Positions 5,473 to 13,224 of a DNA stretch of 13,224 bases are shown piece by piece. Made by a program: the position numbers and the translations under genes. The stretch spans positions 1 through 13,224 of the forward strand of contig JAQBNQ010000466.1 of assembly GCA_028288545.1 (NCBI GenBank). Direction: 5' to 3'. Under the pieces are notes generated by a model. The model was not told the DNA's origin. It ran no database searches and was given only the letters and a program-made list of their open reading frames with translations. The stretch's first letter is position 1. Every line of letters begins with the position of its first letter. This DNA comes from Bacteroidota bacterium. GTDB lineage: Bacteria > Bacteroidota > Bacteroidia > Chitinophagales > LD1.

Positions 5473-6747
5473 ATGAAAAAACTGTACTTCCTATTTTGTA
5501 TTACCCTCTTCTCGTCAATTTATTCGCAGTTACAGGCTCAATGCAGTAATGGCAGGTATTACAACAGCATCTTTTCTTCCGGCACCTCCACTGTTACTTA
5601 TGGCCGTGCTATGGAATGGGACAGCAGCTATATAGATATGAAGGTGGATGTTTACCAGCCCACCGGCGATAATTTTGCGCATCGCCCCTTAATGATATTT
5701 GCATTTGGTGGTAGCTTTACCTCCGGTGTTCGCCAAAGCCCTGACCTGATTACCCTTTGCACTTACTTTGCGCAACGCGGTTATGTATGTGCCTCCATCG
5801 ATTACCGCCTTGGCATGGATAGCCTTGGCGATACCCCCGATAACGAATTTAAAGCCCTCATTCGCGGTGTACAGGATATGAAAGCGGCCGTCAGGTATTT
5901 TTACATGGATGCGCAAACCACCAACCAGTTTCGCATTGATACTAACCAGATATTTATTGGTGGCGTTTCGGCTGGTGCTTTTATTGGGCTCAACTACGCT
6001 TATTTAAAACAGGATACTTTATCCAAGCCGGCACCATCATTCGCCATTCCGGATATAATTGCTTTAGGTGGCTTGGATGGCAATAGCGGCAACCCCGGTT
6101 ATTCAACAAAAGTAAAAGGCTGTATTGACCTGAGCGGTGCCATTGCCGATACTGTTTGGATAATGCCCGGCGACCCGATATTGGTTGGCGAACACGGCAC
6201 AGACGACCACCTGGTTGCCTGCACATGGGATAGCGCCTATGCTGTTATTAACCCCCGGTCAAGTTTGTTTGGCGGCTGCGATATTAAAACGCGCCTCTCG
6301 CATATTACCCTCAACAATAACCTTTATATTTTTGAAGGCGCGGGCCACGTTCCTTTTATTATACCACACGATAGCAGCATCCAGGCAATTCTGAATGTGA
6401 TAAAATACATGGACTCTACCGAAAGGCTGATACGCGATTTTCTATATCCCAATATTGTTTGCGATTCAACCACCATTGCGGGCATTAGCGAACCGGAGCC
6501 TGTTTTAGCAGTTTCCATTTTCCCCAACCCTGCTAACGACCTGGTATATATCACCTCCGATTATCCAAAACAACTTTCGTTGTCATTGTTAAATGTGCAA
6601 GGACAGATTATGCAACTGCATTTACTTTCAGCGGGGTCGGGCCTGGCCTTGCAGCGCAACAATCTTAGCCCCGGTGTTTATCTGTTGCAGTTTGCGGATA
6701 AGGACAACAAGGGAATTTTGAAAACAGAGAAGCTGGTTTTCTATTAG
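5473..6747 (+). CDS. Secreted alpha/beta hydrolase (esterase-like) with T9SS sorting domain
   Basis: A 424-residue exported hydrolase. Residues 1-22 are a signal peptide (likely cut before Gln23). The body (about 40-330) is an alpha/beta-hydrolase fold of the carboxylesterase type. FGGSF (78-82) stands in the place of the usual HGG oxyanion-hole motif, VCASIDYRLG (105-114) follows, and GGVSAG (163-168) carries the nucleophile Ser166. An HGTDDHLV segment (241-248) gives the probable acid Asp244 or Asp245, and GAGHVPF (289-295) gives the catalytic His292. All triad positions are intact, so it should be active, probably on esters; the substrate is not predictable. Residues about 346-424 are a type A sorting domain (FPNPAND, LLNVQG, LSPGVYLLQF, final LVFY). 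The gene is followed after 90 bases by the ELWxxDGT gene on the same strand, separated by a hairpin and a separate promoter. Confidence 0.9.
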   Translation: MKKLYFLFCITLFSSIYSQLQAQCSNGRYYNSIFSSGTSTVTYGRAMEWDSSYIDMKVDVYQPTGDNFAHRPLMIFAFGGSFTSGVRQSPDLITLCTYFAQRGYVCASIDYRLGMDSLGDTPDNEFKALIRGVQDMKAAVRYFYMDAQTTNQFRIDTNQIFIGGVSAGAFIGLNYAYLKQDTLSKPAPSFAIPDIIALGGLDGNSGNPGYSTKVKGCIDLSGAIADTVWIMPGDPILVGEHGTDDHLVACTWDSAYAVINPRSSLFGGCDIKTRLSHITLNNNLYIFEGAGHVPFIIPHDSSIQAILNVIKYMDSTERLIRDFLYPNIVCDSTTIAGISEPEPVLAVSIFPNPANDLVYITSDYPKQLSLSLLNVQGQIMQLHLLSAGSGLALQRNNLSPGVYLLQFADKDNKGILKTEKLVFY

Positions 6748-6774
6748 GAAAGCCTGACTTCCACCAACGACTCT

Positions 6775-6800
6775 TTGCATAGTTTTTATTTTCTATGCAA
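6775..6800. repeat. Inverted repeat just upstream of the ELWxxDGT promoter
   Basis: TTGCATAG (6775-6782) and CTATGCAA (6793-6800) form a perfect eight-base inverted repeat around a T-rich ten-base spacer. It lies 28 bases after the hydrolase stop and 15 bases before the -7 element. It may be a weak terminator for the hydrolase or a dimeric regulator site; it has no T-run after the stem, which argues against a simple terminator. Confidence 0.4.
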
Positions 6801-6814
6801 TTGAAGCATAATTT

Positions 6815-6822
6815 TACTTTTG
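6815..6822 (+). promoter_or_regulatory. Perfect Bacteroidota -7 element for the ELWxxDGT gene
   Basis: TACTTTTG is an exact match to TAnnTTTG, the -7 consensus of the Bacteroidota primary sigma factor. Transcription would begin near 6828, giving a leader of about ten bases before the ATG at 6838. The nearest TTG (6801-6803) is too close to be the usual -33 element. The final bases of this element are the TTG that could be mistaken for a start codon. Confidence 0.6.
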
Positions 6823-6837
6823 CAAAAAATACTACCT

Positions 6838-8514
6838 ATGAATTTCCGGTATTTGCATTTTGCTATTGTACTGCTATTGCTGCTTCCGAAGTTTGTTTCC
6901 TCTCAAACCTTTACTTCGGTAGATATTAATACGCCAATAGATTCATCTTCCTTTCCATCCAACTTTATAGAGTGCAATGGCAAATTATTTTTTACGGCCG
7001 CCGATGGAGTGCACGGACAGGAGTTGTGGATTAGCGATGGCACCAAGGCCGGCACCCAGATGGTAAAAGACATATGGCCGGGCAAAAGATCTTCAAATAT
7101 CAAAAACATGATTGTTTATAGGGCTAAACTATATTTTCAAGCCAGTGATAGTATTCATGGTTCAGAAATGTGGGTTAGCGATGGTACAAATGCCGGCACC
7201 AATATGGTTTTAGATATAATGGCCGGTTCGCCGTCCTCATTCCCTGCTGGTTTTATAGTGTACAGTAACGTACTGTTGTTTTCTGCAAGGGATCTTGCGC
7301 ATGGCGATGAGATATGGATCAGCGATGGCACTCCATCGGGTACCATCCTTGCTGTTGATGTTAGACCGGGAATATTCAGTTCATCGCCCACCGGCTTCAC
7401 CATATTTAATAACCTGGTTTACTTTTCGGCTTATGATAGTGCCCATGGCCAGGAGCTATGGGTTACCGATGCCACCGGACCCGGAACAAGTTTAGTAGCC
7501 GATATTAATCCCGGTTTCTCAGGCTCCTACCCGGGTAGCCTCCTTATCGACAAAAACGGAATGCCCGTTATGAATAACAAAATGTATTTTGACGCTGATG
7601 ACGGGGTGCATGGCAGCGAATTATGGAGCACCGATGGAACAACCCTGGGCACCACCATGGTTGCCGACGCTTGTCCGGGCCCTTTGGGTTTAGCTCCGGG
7701 TTACTTCACCGGCGCTTTTGGGGTTTACAACAACAAGATATATTTTTCGGGACAGTCCGCCACACTAGGGTTTGAATTATATTCCAGTGATGGCACCAAT
7801 TCGGGTACCGGTTTTGTAAAGGATATTAACACCGGCCCCAACTCATCAAACCCGCAGTATTTTACGGTATTTAATAACCGCTTATTTTTTTCTGCGTCTG
7901 ACGCGAGCGGATTCGGATATACAAATAACCTTTACGTAACGGACGGCACAGCGCTTGATACCCTGGTACAAACAAATACCTGCTTAGCAACGCGGACAAA
8001 TTTTTATACGTACAGTTTAACGGTTTTCAATAACCTGTTGTATATGACAGCCCCGGATAGTGCAAACTATGAGGAACTTTTCAGTACTGACGGAATTAAT
8101 CCCTGCCCAACATTACTAATGCCTGCAGGTGCCAAATCCTACGCGCAAATTGGCAATACAATTTTATGCCCGTTTAATGGTGGCCTGGCATTTGCGGCTG
8201 ATTATGATAGCACAGGCATGGAACTATGGTTTTACAATCCAACCACGTCAGCCATAAATGAAATTGGAGCAAAGACTGACATTAACGTTTACCCTAACCC
8301 CTTTGATGATAACATTACAATCAATGGTCTTGAAACAGGTAGTTCTTATCAAATTACCTTAACAGATTTACAGGGTCGGCAGTTAGAACAACATCAAATC
8401 CAGGCTAACGATAATTCAACGATTTTGAAAATGCCTTTACTGCCAGGAGGTATTTACCTGCTTCAACTTAACAACAAGGAAACAATACAAACTATTAAAC
8501 TGGTTAAGCAATAA
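6838..8514 (+). CDS. Secreted ELWxxDGT-repeat protein with T9SS sorting domain
   Basis: A 558-residue exported protein built from ELWxxDGT repeats. The ATG at 6838 is preferred over an upstream in-frame TTG at 6820 because that TTG lies inside a perfect -7 promoter element and would barely be transcribed. Residues 1-22 are a signal peptide ending VSS before Gln23. Eight repeats follow at about 45-65-residue spacing, from ELWISDGT (62) through EMWVSDGT, EIWISDGT, ELWVTDAT, ELWSTDGT, ELYSSDGT and NLYVTDGT to ELFSTDGI. A ninth, degenerate copy (ELWFYNPT) lies at 462. Between motifs the chain alternates VYxNxLYFSAxD strands, so a beta-propeller is likely. Residues 482-558 are a type A sorting domain (VYPNPFDD, LTDLQGRQ, PGGIYLLQL). 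The repeats degrade steadily toward the C-terminus. Molecular function of this family is not known; a surface or matrix role is inferred. Confidence 0.92.
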   Translation: MNFRYLHFAIVLLLLLPKFVSSQTFTSVDINTPIDSSSFPSNFIECNGKLFFTAADGVHGQELWISDGTKAGTQMVKDIWPGKRSSNIKNMIVYRAKLYFQASDSIHGSEMWVSDGTNAGTNMVLDIMAGSPSSFPAGFIVYSNVLLFSARDLAHGDEIWISDGTPSGTILAVDVRPGIFSSSPTGFTIFNNLVYFSAYDSAHGQELWVTDATGPGTSLVADINPGFSGSYPGSLLIDKNGMPVMNNKMYFDADDGVHGSELWSTDGTTLGTTMVADACPGPLGLAPGYFTGAFGVYNNKIYFSGQSATLGFELYSSDGTNSGTGFVKDINTGPNSSNPQYFTVFNNRLFFSASDASGFGYTNNLYVTDGTALDTLVQTNTCLATRTNFYTYSLTVFNNLLYMTAPDSANYEELFSTDGINPCPTLLMPAGAKSYAQIGNTILCPFNGGLAFAADYDSTGMELWFYNPTTSAINEIGAKTDINVYPNPFDDNITINGLETGSSYQITLTDLQGRQLEQHQIQANDNSTILKMPLLPGGIYLLQLNNKETIQTIKLVKQ

Positions 8515-8541
8515 CCCGATTTCGTCTATCCATATCGGTTA
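8512..8541. terminator. Weak hairpin between convergent genes
   Basis: TAACCCGAT (8512-8520, including the stop codon) pairs with ATCGGTTA (8534-8541) with one bulged C. It sits in the 36-base gap between the ELWxxDGT gene and the convergent LRR gene and could act on both strands. There is no clear T-run, so the call is weak. Confidence 0.25.
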
Positions 8542-8550
8542 CAGAAAGAA

Positions 8551-9867
8551 TTATTTAACAGCGAGTTTGCCCGTGTAGGATTGCATTCCTGTTCCACTGA
8601 TATTTATCAGATATAAACCGGCAGGTAAATTATTTATAGCAACCTGAAACTGCTGCGCGGTTATTTTTTGTTTTAAAATTTCTCTTCCGTTTATATCCAG
8701 CAAGCGGCAAGTGCCTTGCTTATAACTTTCATCAACCGTTACTGTTACCATATCATTTGCGGGGTTAGGATAAACCGCAACCCATGGCTTATCTACTTCC
8801 TGAATGCCACTAACTACAAGGCAGCCATAGGTATTGCCCACCTCGCATAAAGGCAAAGCGCTTAAAGCGGGACTACTGGCCCCAACATTTCCGTAATTGG
8901 GTGTGCATTGAATACCGGTGCTATAAAATTCCAAATCGCCGATTGTTTTTAGCAAGGGTAAGCAATGCAGATTAGGATTATTATCGCAAAACAAAATGTT
9001 TAGTGAATCCGGCAGATCAGGCAAACTGCCCAGGCGGTTGTGTTCGCAATTAATACCGGTTAATGAGTTTGGCAGTGCTGGCAGACTGCTAAGATTATTT
9101 TTATTGCAACCCAAATAATTTAATCCGTTAGGCAAGGCTGGCAAAGTGCTTAACTGGTTCGAATAACAATCAAGATAAACAAGTGCATTGGGAAGCGCAG
9201 GTAAAGCAGTCAATAAGTTTTGAGAACACAATAATTGTTGCAGACCATTTGGCAATGCAGGAATGCTGCTTAAAGAATTGCTGTAGCACGAAAGCAGCAA
9301 AAGCGAATCGGGTAATGTGGTGGGCAGTGTAAGCAGATGATTGCCCGAGCAATAAAGGACCTTTAATGAAACGGGTAAATTTGGCAGTGTAATCAGTTGA
9401 TTATTGAGGCAGGATAAAAAATGCAGGGTTGGCGGCAATGCCGGCAACTTACTCAAATGGTTAAAGTCGCAGGTAAATCGTACCAGGGAATCCGGAAGTG
9501 GCGGAAGTGAATCGAGATAATTATTGCGGCATTCAAATACTTTAAGATGGGGAGGAAGGGCTGGAATATTAGTGAGCGTTGTATCGGCATTACAACGCAG
9601 CGAATCCAGGTTTTTAAAATATTGAATGCCTGTTAAATCGCTGATATGCAGGTAACTAAAGTTAATATACCGCGCATTCAAAATGCTCTGGCAAGTAGTA
9701 TCCAGCCGGTTGAGGGTATCAAAACAACCTCCGTATCCATATATCTTTAAAATAGCTACAAAGTTAGTGTCGGGTATTACAACAAATTGAGCCTGTGCAT
9801 GGTGCGATAAAAAAATGCCGCTGATCAACAGCAGGTTTAACTTCAGTATCCTGAGATATGTTTTCAA
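8551..9867 (-). CDS. Secreted leucine-rich-repeat protein with T9SS sorting domain
   Basis: A 438-residue exported LRR protein. Residues 1-26 are a signal peptide (AQA before Gln27). The mature N-terminus has IPDTNFVAIL (31-40), the capping motif common in Bacteroidota LRR proteins, followed by a four-Cys-poor cap (about 40-105). Residues about 110-315 hold ten units of a 20-residue repeat with the pattern LxCxxNxLxxLPALPxxLxx; one unit (number 4) has 21 residues. Every unit keeps Cys at the same place. Period and LPxLP wording resemble the short LRRs of YopM/IpaH effectors, but signal peptide and sorting domain show a surface protein, not an injected effector, and no E3 domain is present. 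Residues 363-438 are a type A sorting domain (VYPNPAND, LLDINGRE, LPAGLYLINI). A binding role is likely; the ligand is unknown. The gene is divergent from the SprB-repeat gene, 157 bases away. Confidence 0.93.
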   Translation of the reverse strand: MKTYLRILKLNLLLISGIFLSHHAQAQFVVIPDTNFVAILKIYGYGGCFDTLNRLDTTCQSILNARYINFSYLHISDLTGIQYFKNLDSLRCNADTTLTNIPALPPHLKVFECRNNYLDSLPPLPDSLVRFTCDFNHLSKLPALPPTLHFLSCLNNQLITLPNLPVSLKVLYCSGNHLLTLPTTLPDSLLLLSCYSNSLSSIPALPNGLQQLLCSQNLLTALPALPNALVYLDCYSNQLSTLPALPNGLNYLGCNKNNLSSLPALPNSLTGINCEHNRLGSLPDLPDSLNILFCDNNPNLHCLPLLKTIGDLEFYSTGIQCTPNYGNVGASSPALSALPLCEVGNTYGCLVVSGIQEVDKPWVAVYPNPANDMVTVTVDESYKQGTCRLLDINGREILKQKITAQQFQVAINNLPAGLYLINISGTGMQSYTGKLAVK

Positions 9868-9886
9868 AGCTTTTAATATTTCTGCC

Positions 9887-9894
9887 TAAAAGTA
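9887..9894 (-). promoter_or_regulatory. Possible -7 element for the LRR gene
   Basis: The minus strand reads TACTTTTA, five of six fixed bases of TAnnTTTG, ending 20 bases before the ATG at 9867. The identical word TACTTTTA occurs at the same relative place in front of the divergent SprB-repeat gene. Confidence 0.3.
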
Positions 9895-9998
9895 AAAAGT
9901 ATTTTGAAAGGTAAATCCGTAATAAGGTATCTTATTAGTGCCTTTTAACTATCTCTTTCTGCGCAGGGCTAAAAACAAGGGCTCTTTTCCAAAATTCT

Positions 9999-10006
9999 TA
10001 CTTTTA
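9999..10006 (+). promoter_or_regulatory. Possible -7 element for the SprB-repeat gene
   Basis: TACTTTTA, five of six fixed bases of TAnnTTTG, ends 19 bases before the ATG at 10025. Its mirror twin serves the divergent LRR gene. No clear -33 TTG is seen. Confidence 0.3.
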
Positions 10007-10024
10007 TTTTTACAATACCCTTTC

Positions 10025-13000
10025 ATGAAACAGTTTTGCCACAACCCGATTGCGACGGGTGCTTTCCTAATCTCTTTATTTTTTACATTGGATATTGACG
10101 CTCAATCATCTGTTATTGCACAAGGTCAATCTTTAAACGGGGTTCCTACCAACCAAATATTACAAATGCCGGTACAAACACCGGTTGCGCCACCTGCGGT
10201 TATCAACTTTCAGCAGCTGGCAAACTTCTATTCGTATCCTGCCTTTCAACCTCCCAGGGCCATAACACAGTTGGAAGATATTGATGAAGATTTTGTAGTG
10301 GAGCCTTCCATAATTCCGGCCGGAGCACCAGTTACAATTATTCCGGAAGGTGGCCCTAAGGCCCTTAGCAGTTCGCCTGCGCCAACGGGTCAATGGAACG
10401 GCACTTTACAAAACGTTCAGCTTATCCCGCCTGATATCCGCGGAGCAGCCAGTTCGGGCAATTGGGTAATGGAAACCAACAACGAACAGTTTGATATTTG
10501 GAATAAAACCGGAACACACCTAAGTACACTTTCGTACGATAATTTCTTTAGCGCAAGCGGGGGCTCAGGCTTTTTTGACCCGCACATTCTTTACGATGCC
10601 ACCTATAACAGGTTCATTGTATGTAGCGGTGGAAATAATTCGAGTGGCCAAAATGCTGTTTTCCTGGCGGTGTCTCAAACCAATAACCCTACCGGTAACT
10701 GGTATGTGTACAATGTGGCCAACAACGGGCAAACCGGTAATGGCATTTTAGATTACCCTTTAATGGGATACAATAATAACTGGGTGGTAATTACCGCCCG
10801 CGACTTTGGCAGCAACAATGTTACCCCGCACATTTATGTAATGAACCGGGCCAATACTTACGCAGGTACTTTAGGTACGGTTAGCAATTTTACCGATAAC
10901 GACGGAATTACCCTTGGGGCCGCCCAAACCTATGATGCTACTCAAAATACCGAGTACCTTGTAAGTAACGCCAATGGCAACAGCGGAGGAAATGGTTACA
11001 TGAAAATTGCGGCCATTACAGGCACTGCCACAGCACCTGTTTACAGTTCAGGCGGCAATATTGGTGTAAATCAAACCTGGGGCGATAACCAGGGGCTTGC
11101 GGTTGGTGCTGCCCAGAGTGGTGGAACCACTATTGAATGTGGTGATGCCCGTACCGGCAATGCTGTTTTTATTAATGGCTCCTTATGGTTTACCCATACC
11201 GTGTTTTTACCAACTGCCAATCCTACTCATTGTGGCGTTGACTGGTGGCAGGTAAATCCTGTTTCGTCAACAGTGCAACAATACGGGCGTATTGCCGATG
11301 CAACCGGGGCAAAATATTATTTCTACCCAAGTATTAACGTTAATGCAAATGGCGATGCCCTGCTTGGCTATTGTGAATCTTCAACAAGCACATTTGCAGG
11401 AGCGGCTTATTCATTTCATGCCAACTTTGACGCAGTGAATACGATGGAGAGCGATACGGTATATAAACATGGGCTTGCCAATTATAGTCAAACACTGGGC
11501 GGTGGCAGAAACCGTTATGGAGATTACTCCGGCACCGCCATGGATCCCACAGATGGCTCTTTCTGGAACTTTAGCGAATGGACTAATACAGGCAGTCAAT
11601 GGGGGACGGTAGTTGCACATATTCCGGCAGCGGTTATTCCTCACGTACCACCGGTTACAAATTTTATTGCCGATGTAACTACTACCTGCACGGGGCTGGT
11701 TAATTTTACCGATCTCTCTACAGGTCTTCCAACTTCGTGGCTTTGGAATTTTGGCGATGGAAATACTTCCACACTTCAAAACCCCGGTCATCTTTATATT
11801 TTAAATGGCACCTACACGGTTCAATTAACTGCAACAAATGCGTATGGCTCTACGCCTAAAATTGTAGCCGGGTATATAGTTGTAAATAAGCCGGCAGGTC
11901 CGGCCGGAACCGGTGCATCTCATTGCGGCGCCTCCACGTTTTCTCTTTCAGCAAGCACAACAAATCATGTTGCGTGGCGGGATTCAACAGGTGCGGTAGT
12001 TTCAATTACAAATCCATTTATAACGCCTACGCTTAGCCACACCACCACTTATTATGTAGAGGACACGATCCCTAATGCTGCGGTAACCGTAGGGCCTGTA
12101 AGCAATACGGCCCTAAGCGCCACCGGCGGTTTTTTCTCCAATTCCACCGACCGCTATTTAACCTTTGATGCGGCCGCTGCATTTACGCTGGTTAGTGTTA
12201 CCGTTTACGCGCAAACTGCAGGCTCGCGTATTATCGAGTTTCGCAATTCTGCAGGTACTGCCTTGCAAACAGCAACAGTTACCCTGGCAATAGGCACCAA
12301 TGTTGTTACCCTCAATTTTAATATCCCAGTTGGCACCGGTTACGAGTTAGGTATTAACGGAGCTTCCAACCTATACCGCAATAACGATGGCGGCACTGTC
12401 AATTATTTTCCGTTTACATTACCGGGTGTTGTTTCAATAACCGGTAGCAATGCAGGTGCGGGGTTTTATTATTACTTCTACAACTGGCAGGTAAAATCGG
12501 GTTATTGCCTCTCGCAGGGTACGGCGGTTACTGCAACTATCAATCCATCGTTGGTATTGGGTGCCGGCTCTGTTACAAATGTTACATGCAATGGTTTAAG
12601 CAACGGCAGCGCTACCGTTGCAGTTTCGGGCGGTACACCAACTTATATTTATCATTGGAGCAATAGCCAAAGTACCGCTACAGCATCTAATTTAGCTGCA
12701 GGCACTTTTCCGGTTACTATTACCGATGCCGCAGGTTGTTCAGTTACAACTTCAAAAACGGTTACTCAACCAAATGCACTTAACGTTTCTGTTACACCGA
12801 CCAATGCAGGTTGTTCAACACCCGGAAAAGCAGTGGCCAGTGTAACCGGTGGAACCACAGCTTATACTTATTCATGGAACCAGGGCAGCAGCAACGGCAA
12901 TGTTGATTCAAACCTTACTGCAGGAATTTATTTACTTACTGTTACAGATGCGCACAGTTGCACCGCTTCTGTTTCGGTTACCATCAGTTCAACCGGTGGA

Positions 13001-13224
13001 CTGACGCTCTCACCGTCGGCAACAAACGTTAACTGCTTTGGCAACCATACCGGTAGCGTTAGCGTAACAGCTAGCGGCGGTTCAGGTACAACGCACTATA
13101 CCTGGTCAACAACAGATACCACACAAACAGTTAGCAACCTTGCTGCCGGCACTTACCTGGTAACTGTTACCGAAGGTCCATGTTCGGCTATTGCAACGCA
13201 GGTGGTTACCCAGCCTAACGTATT
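10025..13224 (+). CDS. Large secreted PKD/SprB-repeat adhesin-like protein (C-terminus beyond window)
   Basis: An open frame of 1066 codons with no stop before the window edge. Residues 1-26 are a signal peptide (DIDA before Gln27). A Pro-rich linker (about 35-95) leads to a domain at about 110-530 with strands such as FFDPHILYDATYNRFIV and VSQTNNPTGNWYVYNV, probably a beta-propeller. Residues about 543-621 are a PKD domain with its signature WNFGDGNTST, HLYILNGTYTVQLTATN. An Ig-like segment (about 625-682) and a beta-sandwich (about 685-835) follow. From about 848 three SprB repeats run in tandem at 70-75-residue spacing, each with the pattern VxCxGxxxGSxxVxxxGGTxxYxYxWS, NLxAGTYxVTVTD and closing TQP. 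SprB is the gliding-motility adhesin of Flavobacterium, but this repeat also occurs in many non-gliding surface proteins. More repeats and a T9SS sorting domain are expected beyond the edge. The start at 10025 is the first ATG after the promoter-like element. Confidence 0.9.
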   Translation, partial: MKQFCHNPIATGAFLISLFFTLDIDAQSSVIAQGQSLNGVPTNQILQMPVQTPVAPPAVINFQQLANFYSYPAFQPPRAITQLEDIDEDFVVEPSIIPAGAPVTIIPEGGPKALSSSPAPTGQWNGTLQNVQLIPPDIRGAASSGNWVMETNNEQFDIWNKTGTHLSTLSYDNFFSASGGSGFFDPHILYDATYNRFIVCSGGNNSSGQNAVFLAVSQTNNPTGNWYVYNVANNGQTGNGILDYPLMGYNNNWVVITARDFGSNNVTPHIYVMNRANTYAGTLGTVSNFTDNDGITLGAAQTYDATQNTEYLVSNANGNSGGNGYMKIAAITGTATAPVYSSGGNIGVNQTWGDNQGLAVGAAQSGGTTIECGDARTGNAVFINGSLWFTHTVFLPTANPTHCGVDWWQVNPVSSTVQQYGRIADATGAKYYFYPSINVNANGDALLGYCESSTSTFAGAAYSFHANFDAVNTMESDTVYKHGLANYSQTLGGGRNRYGDYSGTAMDPTDGSFWNFSEWTNTGSQWGTVVAHIPAAVIPHVPPVTNFIADVTTTCTGLVNFTDLSTGLPTSWLWNFGDGNTSTLQNPGHLYILNGTYTVQLTATNAYGSTPKIVAGYIVVNKPAGPAGTGASHCGASTFSLSASTTNHVAWRDSTGAVVSITNPFITPTLSHTTTYYVEDTIPNAAVTVGPVSNTALSATGGFFSNSTDRYLTFDAAAAFTLVSVTVYAQTAGSRIIEFRNSAGTALQTATVTLAIGTNVVTLNFNIPVGTGYELGINGASNLYRNNDGGTVNYFPFTLPGVVSITGSNAGAGFYYYFYNWQVKSGYCLSQGTAVTATINPSLVLGAGSVTNVTCNGLSNGSATVAVSGGTPTYIYHWSNSQSTATASNLAAGTFPVTITDAAGCSVTTSKTVTQPNALNVSVTPTNAGCSTPGKAVASVTGGTTAYTYSWNQGSSNGNVDSNLTAGIYLLTVTDAHSCTASVSVTISSTGGLTLSPSATNVNCFGNHTGSVSVTASGGSGTTHYTWSTTDTTQTVSNLAAGTYLVTVTEGPCSAIATQVVTQPNV

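Noticed and set aside
8922..9540. LRR protein as a YopM/IpaH-like injected effector
   Set aside because: A Sec signal peptide and a T9SS sorting domain show export to the cell surface, and no ubiquitin-ligase domain is present.

Overview
The window looks like a piece of a Bacteroidota chromosome, most likely from the Sphingobacteriia/Chitinophagia/Saprospiria side of the phylum. The evidence is four complete proteins ending in type A type IX secretion system (T9SS) sorting domains, a fifth with SprB-type repeats, a perfect Bacteroidota -7 promoter element (TAnnTTTG), and protein families that are common in this phylum (DUF7948, ELWxxDGT, PDxNF-capped LRR). Species cannot be told from the window.

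Left end (1-1406): the N-terminal ATPase half of gyrB on the minus strand, cut by the window edge. It is divergent from a PhnA-family zinc protein gene across a 336-base intergenic region. Middle (1420-5035): a large secreted DUF7948 protein (minus), a tiny extremely acidic protein with its own textbook terminator (plus), and a SnoaL/NTF2-like gene (minus). About 1 kb of largely non-coding DNA surrounds the last gene and carries two elaborate nested palindromic elements, a minus-strand terminator candidate and remnants of low-information repeats. Right half (5473-13224): a run of secreted surface proteins: a secreted alpha/beta hydrolase, an ELWxxDGT-repeat protein, a cysteine-ladder leucine-rich-repeat protein on the opposite strand, and the first 1066 residues of a large PKD/SprB-repeat adhesin that runs off the window.

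How the genes relate: gyrB and phnA are housekeeping or unassigned cytoplasmic genes. The secreted proteins all seem to use the same export route, a Sec signal peptide followed by T9SS, but they sit on both strands with separate promoter-like elements. They are therefore neighbours in an accessory surface-protein region rather than one operon. No T9SS machinery, mobile-element transposase, CRISPR array, tRNA or rRNA was seen.

I see no convincing new defence or metabolic system. The items most worth a second look are the two nested palindromic elements, the small acidic protein with its strong terminator, and the LRR protein with a strictly conserved cysteine in every 20-residue repeat.
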